A stretch of 64,000 nucleotides of DNA, from positions 3,729,115 to 3,793,114 of the forward strand of contig CP053161.1 in assembly GCA_014607495.2 (NCBI GenBank), in the 5' to 3' direction. This DNA comes from Carposina sasakii. Taxonomy: Eukaryota; Arthropoda; Insecta; Lepidoptera; Carposinidae. The notes under the pieces are model-generated. The model was not told the origin of the DNA. It saw nothing but the letters and a program-made list of their open reading frames with translations, and searched no databases. This document shows positions 27,001 through 36,000 of this stretch, in pieces (within the stretch, counting starts at the first letter, position 1; the number at the start of each line of letters is the position of its first letter). A program made the position numbers and the translations under genes.

Positions 27001-30000
27001 AGGGGAGAGGCTGAGCTCCCAAAGCATCTTTGCCTATATCTGACAAAAACTACGATGCAGGTGGCGCAAAGTTTAAGAGAGCTGGGCCTCATCGCGTATA
27101 ATAGTTTATTTGGACGACTTTCTCCTAAATGCAACCATATCAAGATCGTCAGGTCCTGAACTTTGTATGATACACACCGAATGTTCATGCATACTAACTT
27201 AGACAGACCACATGGGACCCAGTTCATCTGGGCTGGCAAATTAGTATTGAACCTATTCTGATTACAAGGAAGCTCGAAATCTCCGATAGTTTACCACATT
27301 AGAAGAGTCTTATGGAGTCTTCCTCGAACCCATTCATAGGCGGGACACGTGGAAAGAGAGTTGACTTCTTCCAACAATTAATCAAATCTTTCAGCATCTA
27401 TCAGGCCGTCATCGTTCAAAAGCAAGGTGTGGGAAGCATTTTAATAATTCTGTCAAAAGCACCGCCAACTTTTAAATCAAGTTGGACCAGGGTGTGGTCA
27501 ATCAGATCACGAATTATATCGATGCCTACAAAGTCTTAGCATACAGGGAAGCAAAATTGAGGACGGTTCGAAATCAATATTTGCCAGAATTTCTTTACAA
27601 ACACACGTAAATGCCCTCTGCAAAACGCTGCAAGGAATGTAATGCAGACTAACACCTCATTGCACGATGCGTTTGTGCAATCGGTCCCCAGCATTTCAAT
27701 GAATACAATGTGTCGGGCGCATCAATTCGTCAGCAAAAAACCAGTTATAAAAGGGAACTGTATAGCCTCTACCAAACGAGGCTTTTATGATCGAGGAAGT
27801 CTATCCTGGTGGTTTCAAAACCACTTTATCTTGAAGGTTAATCAGCGAAGGTACCTCATTACCTTCCGTGCCTGTTAGACCGGGCTCTCATTTTATGGTA
27901 ACATTGATTTCGGAAAACGTCCGACCAAGATACTGGGTTTACAACGACAGCGTTATAACCGTCAGTTTCGGGTATAGGAAATGGATCAAAGGCCGCAAGG
28001 GAGTCGTGTCTATTGAATGCGGGCTATTTACAATGGACTATAGTTTCTCAACCAAGCGTTAACAATGGTTGCATTGCGTAATCAAAATCTACCTAACTGT
28101 TCCTTCAAAAAACAATCATGGCCGCATATTACAGCACATAAAGGTGTTAGAGATCCCGTTATAATGTCTCTAACATCAGAATACTTTTAGTCAAGTTCAA
28201 CTCGGAGATCTTATGGCAATGCGACGGTTTAACAAGGGCCGCTGTAGCTCAGGCACCTATACACAGAAACGAAGTTAGGCTGGAACCAAATCTCCGTAAT
28301 GTCAAAACTTTAATGCACGTTGTTTTGATAACAGAGAAAATTAGATATAGCAAAGTTGGGACTTGGAGATCATTAACGAAAGCACTCAGATTTGACAACA
28401 GAGGAACAGTATCTGTGAAGATTTTTATCACGACATATACAAAACGTTTGAGGCAGGTACAACGGGCACGCAGATCATGAAACTGTTTGAAGAAAAACTC
28501 GGTTCTCAAAGCCTAAGCTTACTCCCAGTTTAATGGCATTTATTAGCACCATGCACAAAGATCATCTTTCAAAGTTACAAATTTATACGAATACCAGAAT
28601 TAGGACCTGCGTCTACAGGATAGAGGAAGCCAGGTGTTTGCACCATCATGGCGTATGAATGCACATGTGATCTCCAATTACGTGTCCCTAGGCTCATCAA
28701 AAGGACAATCAAGCCATCAGGATATCACGATGCCTTCTCTCGATGGACTTGGGACTACAGCCTACAGGCTTATCTTAAGGGAGGCAGCATAAATACGTTT
28801 CCTCCTCCCTACCGGACATGAGAAGATTCCCAAGGTATTGTAAGGAAATCTGATCAAGCACCTCAATCACGCTCAAGGCGTGATACCCCATCTGAGCAGC
28901 TATGAATTTCGGTCGTCCCACGATGGGAACGAGCAGGTATTTTTATCCATAAGAACTTTGAGACAACTAGCTAAAGGATCCAATCAAATCTCGTGGGTTA
29001 GCAGCCCCGTTTACCATACGCAATCTGCAACAGTGGACATCTGATAGACATATCGACAAACAAAAGAATTGCCTACCACCACCTAATTGAGAGTTCAGGA
29101 AGGGATGACCCTTTGCGAAAATGTCTGGAGCTAATGTGGGGGTGGTCGGATAGCCTAACAACCTATCAAGGAATACACCTCATTTGCTAAATCTCCTCAG
29201 TAAACGCTCATGGAGGGATTCTGGCACTAACCGAAAGACTTAAAATAAAGCTGCATGGTGTAGGTGGGTTTCCTGGTGTAACAATTTAAATGACTCAACC
29301 CTCTCAAACCAGATGGTCCTACCCTCGGAGCAAAATATTTGGCAGATTTACATCTTGATGCCAATTTTTCATATAATTCTATTTTACTTCATAAGTCGGT
29401 AGTATCTACACTTTGCAGTACTGAAACTTCTGGCCAACTTAGTTCAAACCATGTTCTAATCAAACATATTTTAAAAGCTATTGCATTGAAAAAACCTGTG
29501 CATCATCAAAAGTTAACGGCTTTGGAACATTGATGATCTCGAAAAAGGATAGCCTTTCTATTTACTCTGAATACAAACTTGGGTGATCACACAAATTTTT
29601 TCGCTACAAGTAGACCGTTGAACCATACAGCTATCGCTACCAAAATTACTTTTATTATGCTCGGGTCGAACTCGTGTTCACGACTTAACATTGTTAATCA
29701 TTGATCTAGATGAACATTAACAATTAAGTGTCTTGAGACCGATTCCATGGTAATTCTCTGGCCTATTTTGGAGATATCACCCGGAAACAGTTTGTAGCAA
29801 ATAGGGTAAAAAAATCAGATAATTCTGATCGCGTTCAGGCAATCGGGGTGGATCCGAACTACTACCCAGCAACTCTGTAAATAGAGGGTCAACAGACTTG
29901 AAAACCCTTTTAGTTGATTCTTTTGGGGCAGGGGCCTAATTGGCTTCTTACATTGTGTCCAAATAACTTCTCAAAAAAGTTGATAAGCGAACATTGGCAG

Positions 30001-33000
30001 CAGGCAAGTGTAAACACAGCTTTATATTACGAACAGCCATCTATTTGCAATTAACTTTAGAGGCCAGCCTAGGGAATAACTGCCTCTCGAAATTAAAACA
30101 ATAGTGGGTATCACGTTTCGGAGGCTGGAGACCGGACGTCAAATAGTCATTTATCGTTGAAAGAAGCATACAATATAAATGTTCAAAATCACCAGAATTT
30201 GAAGTGTTCGCACCTAAAGGCAGCTGTTGCTTCGAGGGTAAAATTTCTGTGACAATATTCCAGTTGAGGAAATATTAGCACGCGACTTAATGGAATTGGC
30301 GATAGGCTAATAACACTTTTCAAACCTTTGAGTATAGAAAAGAAGTCATGCCAGCCCATAATAATAAAAATATTACTAGTTTGTTTGTTCCAACAAGCAC
30401 ATGATTGTTACCACATTGATTTGTAGGGTAGACTTACACTTCATGTTATTAATTGTCAAATAAGTAAATATTTTGATTAAACTTTATTTTGATTTTCTGA
30501 TAAAACTTTTTATTGCTCGCACTAAACCCACTATTTAATAGCTAAATTACAAAGTGATAATTGGGTTATTAATACATCAACTCTATGATCAAAGAAATTA
30601 TACTGCTCTGAAGTATGTATACATATAATTTCCCTTGTCTCACATTGGCGTCCATCTCACCCAGGCGATAACAAACACGTCTCAATATGTTTAAAGTTTC
30701 AATCGATATTGACGGGAATCAAGGAAATACTTTAATAGAAGCGTTTTAAGAACCTGGCGAATGGGATAAAACGCATATTAACTCACCAGCATGGCCACTT
30801 ACAGGAGGCTTATTTGAAACTTTAAGAGCTTTAAGCAATTCTGAAAAGGACCTGGGAACAAAAATACCTACGAAGAATTTCCACGTTGACTCAACAGATG
30901 AGGCATGTCTTAATTCAATGGCGGGCTTTGTTTGCTTTACCGAGAATAAAGTGCTATCTTACCCTGGTCACCCTGCCAGGTGAGGTCATGACGTAGGGTA
31001 TCGACCCCAAGGCGAGCCATATGAATCTACCAAGACAGCATGATGAAGCATTTGAGGTGGTCTTCAGAATCTTCAGAGAAAGCAGAAAACACAGGGCCCA
31101 AGCAAAAATATTGAAATCAATATATCGTTTAAAGTTTCAAATAACCTCCCGGTAAGTATGGGTTAATATGCGTTTTATGAAGTTCATCCTGGTAAAACGC
31201 TTCTATTAGAGTAGTTCACAAAATCAAAATAGCACGGCATATCACGAAACAGATTTTTACCTATTACCTAGGTATGACATGAAGTCTGACATAAGTATCC
31301 GCCACAGCAAGGACAAGACACAAATGAAAGCTATTAATGTTACTAAGAAGTGCAAAAACTATAGCCATTCAATAGTTTATTGTTACCTTATAAATATGTA
31401 CTATGCCCTACCCAGCCATAAACTTCATAAGTATATGCCCGCGTATCTATAAAAAGTAGTAACATATTGCGAAGCAATATCTTAAAATCTATCCTTTTCT
31501 GTCGAAAGCGTTTTTGCTAAATCGAAAAAACTAGAAAAAATACTCTTTAAATATGTAATAAAATAATACCAGCGTTAGCAACAAGCAAAATTATAGCTTG
31601 TCAGTCCGTGCGCTCGGGAGTTTTCCTCGCTAGCAGTGCACTTGCAAGTAGGCCAATATAGCCTGACCATGAAGAAGGTATAAAAGAGGAGGTGGGACTA
31701 TGAAGTGAGTCGTGTGGCAATGGTGAGGCCATGACGTCATGATAGGGGCGGAGCTTCAGCGCCAGTGTAACGCAGTAGCTGTAACCACACGCTTGTGCTC
31801 CGAAATGTAACCGTATTAAAATTACAAAGATACTAGCGCTTTTATCAGGGTACTGTTTTACTAAAACGTAGTATAATATTGCCATCTAGCGATGAGTAAT
31901 TGCACTAGTAAAACAATCTTGAACCATATTGATAAATAGTAGTTTGACAAGGTGGTTTCTATGTAAATAGGCAGGGCTACAGTGTTCAATACTCCCCTCA
32001 TTACATACTTCACCCCCATACATAGCTCCGAGGATATGGCACACTATTTTTGTATTAAAATATACTTAGCCGCTACTCCTCTTCCACGCTACAGAAGACA
32101 GAATATTTCTTCTCCATGAGATAAACCTGACTCTAGGGCCAATTTTAAGCCATGGGTCTATTTGTCAATGTAAAAAATTAACTAACAAAAACAGCATGTG
32201 TTAAGCAATTGTGATAACAGTGTTCCGCTTGGTATTGGAGGTTAATCAAGCAAGACACATGTTCCTAGTTCGAACTCCGCTTATTATTATGATCCTTAAA
32301 ACTAATTTTCGTAACATCTTCATTGTGGACGCAGCTACAGGAGCAAATTACTTCATTTACTTCCGCGATATTCCCACTTCATCGTATGTAGTCATCTTCT
32401 TCATTTGGGAAGCGCTCCAACGAAGAAGACGAGAAGCAACTCTGCAGCTTTTCAGCAGCGACCAGTTTGGTGACATTTTCTTAAGTTAATGATAATGCGT
32501 AGATATGTAGTAGCAAGGGACTTTCCTATCATGTTTTGTCGTTTCACAATTAAAGCCACGCGAGTAAGTGAATAATAATTATAGTACAAATGAATAGAAC
32601 ATATTATAGCATAATCATATGACAGTAGTTCTCTTAGTATTTTTTTGCCCTAAACTAAAAAGATTTAACTGGAGGTCGTGGAGGCTCAAAATTACTTACG
32701 TAGTTTAGTATATTGCGGAATTTATATTGCGGGTAGAATTTTTCATTTTTAGAATAAGTATTGTGCAGTAATCGGGTCGGTTTTATAACTCCTCGGACAA
32801 AACGTTAAATTGTTATCTTAAGTTACAGAGGTTTATCCATATAAAATTCACTCGCTGTCTCAATTATAGAGGTAACTAATGATGATAAATCGAAAGAATT
32901 AATCCCAGATGCAAGGGTTTGCTTCGTCCCACTAATAGGGGTAATTCAGTGACAACGTGTTGGGACCTCAGCATGAGTTCCAGTTATGAAGGTTTCTCAC

Positions 33001-36000
33001 TTATCCAGGTCCCACTTAACCAAGTTTCATTGTACTACGTCAGCACAAAGTGCCCCAAGTCCCTTTTACATATTATAAAAGATACTCGTAAAGGAAATAA
33101 GCGACAAATCATCATATATATTTGATTATTACGACCAGACATATGTCGTGAAGCGACGCGCGCCGCTCTCACTCGACAGTACGGCGCGCTAAGCGCAGAG
33201 GCAGCTTTACGCTCTTGCTTCGAATGTAACCCGAGGGGGCTGGTGGCCAGACGACGGCTGCCGAGGCATTGTCCTCCTAATGAGGTAAGTAAAGTGGTAC
33301 TTTCTAGTTGATGGTTTTAGAAACCATCATTAGTTTAGCTTTGGTTCCTAGGATCGCGTTGCCGTCGTCACATGGTGGCCATAAAGCATCTTTTCATACT
33401 GTCTGCACCGTAAAGACTTTGTAGGCCGCTGCTTTACTAGAAAACCATTTATATTTTTCGGACTTTAGATGGTTTATATATAAATTGGATTATACACATT
33501 ATTCGCATTCGACGGCCGATTGGTGTAGTTGCGCCATAGGTCCTGAGTTCGAATCCCGTTAGGTGCAAACAGGAATATCGATATACTTATTTGTTTCCGA
33601 GTCATGGATGTTTGTGACTTTAGGGATAGGTTAATGTGTTGTAAATTGTAAATGTTTTATTTTTTACATAACTAATGAAGTCTTCAATTACAATCTTATA
33701 TAGGTACCTTCTTCTTCTTGTGCACATGTGGACGAGGTACCCGAACGAAAGATTTAAGTACAGGTACATAAGGCGAACTAAAGCCTTATTATCTCGCTCC
33801 AAACCACTAGGTATTCGAAATGCCTACCAATTTAACCCTTACCATGTAACGCCCAGGGCGTGGGTCCGTACAGCGCACACGCGGCGCTGGGTGCGGCGCT
33901 GCTGGCGGCGTGCGCGGGGCGCGACGCGCGTGGCGGCGGAGGCGGCGGTGCGGCGCGCGAGCGGTACGCTGCGCACGCGCCGCTGCCGCCCGCCGGCGCC
34001 GCCACACTTCTGCTGTCCACTGAGTATGTATACTTTCAGATACATGTTAGGGATATTGTGGTGGTTTGTGACCCTGTCTGCCGCAGTTCGAATCCCGGTA
34101 GCCATATCAATATCCAATTTTTTAATCACTGAATTAACCAATTAACTAGGTACATCATTTTTACGGCTGATGAACTTGTTTGGGTGAATTAAGTGGGCTA
34201 TTATAACAGGTATGTTACTCGTGTGTGTCTACCTATGTAGCAATTTAATGTTAGGTAGCTTGTAGCACTTACAATCCTATCTTCTATATACCTACTATAC
34301 AAAATGATTTGTCCGGAATGACTGATGAATGAACAGTAATGCTACGAGTAATAAAGTTTATACTCACGAATTTTTGGGAGGTTCCTAATCTTTAATATAC
34401 GCCCATATGATTGCAGAAACCTGTACATGGTCCGTTCAGGCGCGCACGCGGGCTGGCACGTGGAATGGGCAGTCCGACTAGACGATCTCATCGGCGTGCC
34501 CGCCATACACGGGGACAAACTCGTGCTTAATATTAAACAGGTTCGACAATAGTCTATTTAAGCCATGGAGGTAATAAAAAATACCGAAGAGTCCTATTAA
34601 ACAAAAAGTGTGGCACCTCTAATATGACAGTTTTTCAAAGTATGACAGTCGACCTCATTTGGCTACTAACGTTTGATGTGTGAAGTTCGTTTTCGCAGTG
34701 CAATAAAATATAAATAATGCCGTCGTGCGTGGTTAAAATCTGTTGAAACAATAACAGTTACATCAATAAAAGTGAAGGGATAGCATTTCGTAGGCAAGAA
34801 TGTAATTATTTATCTCAATTGCAGTCTTTTTTAGATAAAAATTATTAATCGTTTTTTAAAACGTTGCTTTTACCAACCAGTGTTGTCATTTTAAAAATGG
34901 GGAAATTACCCCAGAAGTAGGGAAATAGTACTAACTGAAAATAAAAATTATAACTCAAAGAATACATTTCTGTATTTATGATAGAAAATGTTAAGAATTT
35001 CTATGTCAAAGTAAAATGACATTAAGAAAAAAAGTCACAGTAAAATTTTATGATAAATTTTACAGAATCCCATCTGCAAATAACGCGTGGAAAAAATAAT
35101 GGATTACAATAATAAGACAGTGTAGAAATTACCATGATTGGACGCCATCTACGTCTGGTGTGATTTGCAGTATATATTTGAACCCAAGTTCTGAACTTGA
35201 GTCGCCAGATCCAAGGGTCAGCGGAGGGTGTAGGGCTCGGCGGTGGGTGAACCCTTGATGGAAAGTTTTACTCTGGCAAATAAATCTTATTGCTTAAAAA
35301 ACTTATTTCATTGATGTCTCTAGATATAATTTTATGTACGCGAAATGAAACGTAAAAGATTGTACTCGTTTATTTCTATGGACTTGGATCCATCATACGA
35401 ACGCTGAGTTTTGCAATCTCCGCCAATATAATTGCTGTTCCGTTTGAATCACTGGGAGTAGAAGATGCTGTTCGTCTTGTGCTCTGCTGCGTCACCTCTG
35501 CCACTTGTTTTGAACGTGTGGCCTCCGCAACATCATCTGCGATTTCCGTTAGCCTATCCATGTCCGTAATCTGTGAGGCCACTAAGACTGCGCGGATTGT
35601 CGTTGGAAGATTCTGCCACATAATTCGTACAGTGTCATCGGAAAACTTGTCCTTGGTAAGATTGCGCATTCGGAACAAAAGCTGACTCGGCTTTTGGTCG
35701 CCCAAATCCATCTCGCCCAGTAACTTCTCGATTTGCCTGTTCTTCGAGTCCTCCAGCATGGTAAGTAATTTTGCCTTGAGCGCTGCATACTTGCCAACTT
35801 TAGGTGGGTTTGTCAAAAAATCAGTCACGTGTAGAATCACTTCCTTCGGTAATTTCGACACTACAATATCAAATTTAGCATCGTCTCCCATTTTCTGTGG
35901 GGCCAGCATAGCTTCCGAGCGTATAAACCAAACGCGAGGCTGGTCGATCCAAAAATCCGGCACTCTAGCAGACAACGATATCGCCATGATGTCGGGTGCC

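Noticed and set aside
32919..33125. 68-aa plus-strand frame
   Set aside because: No motif or splice support, AT-rich intron; probably chance.
33139..33284. Using the acceptor after CTCTCACTCGACAG (33179) for exon 19
   Set aside because: In the required phase it runs into TAA before the donor.
33807..34145. Several overlapping frames of 60-156 aa on both strands
   Set aside because: All cover the GC-rich VPS13 exon 20; only the frame beginning GVGPYS joins in phase with its neighbours.
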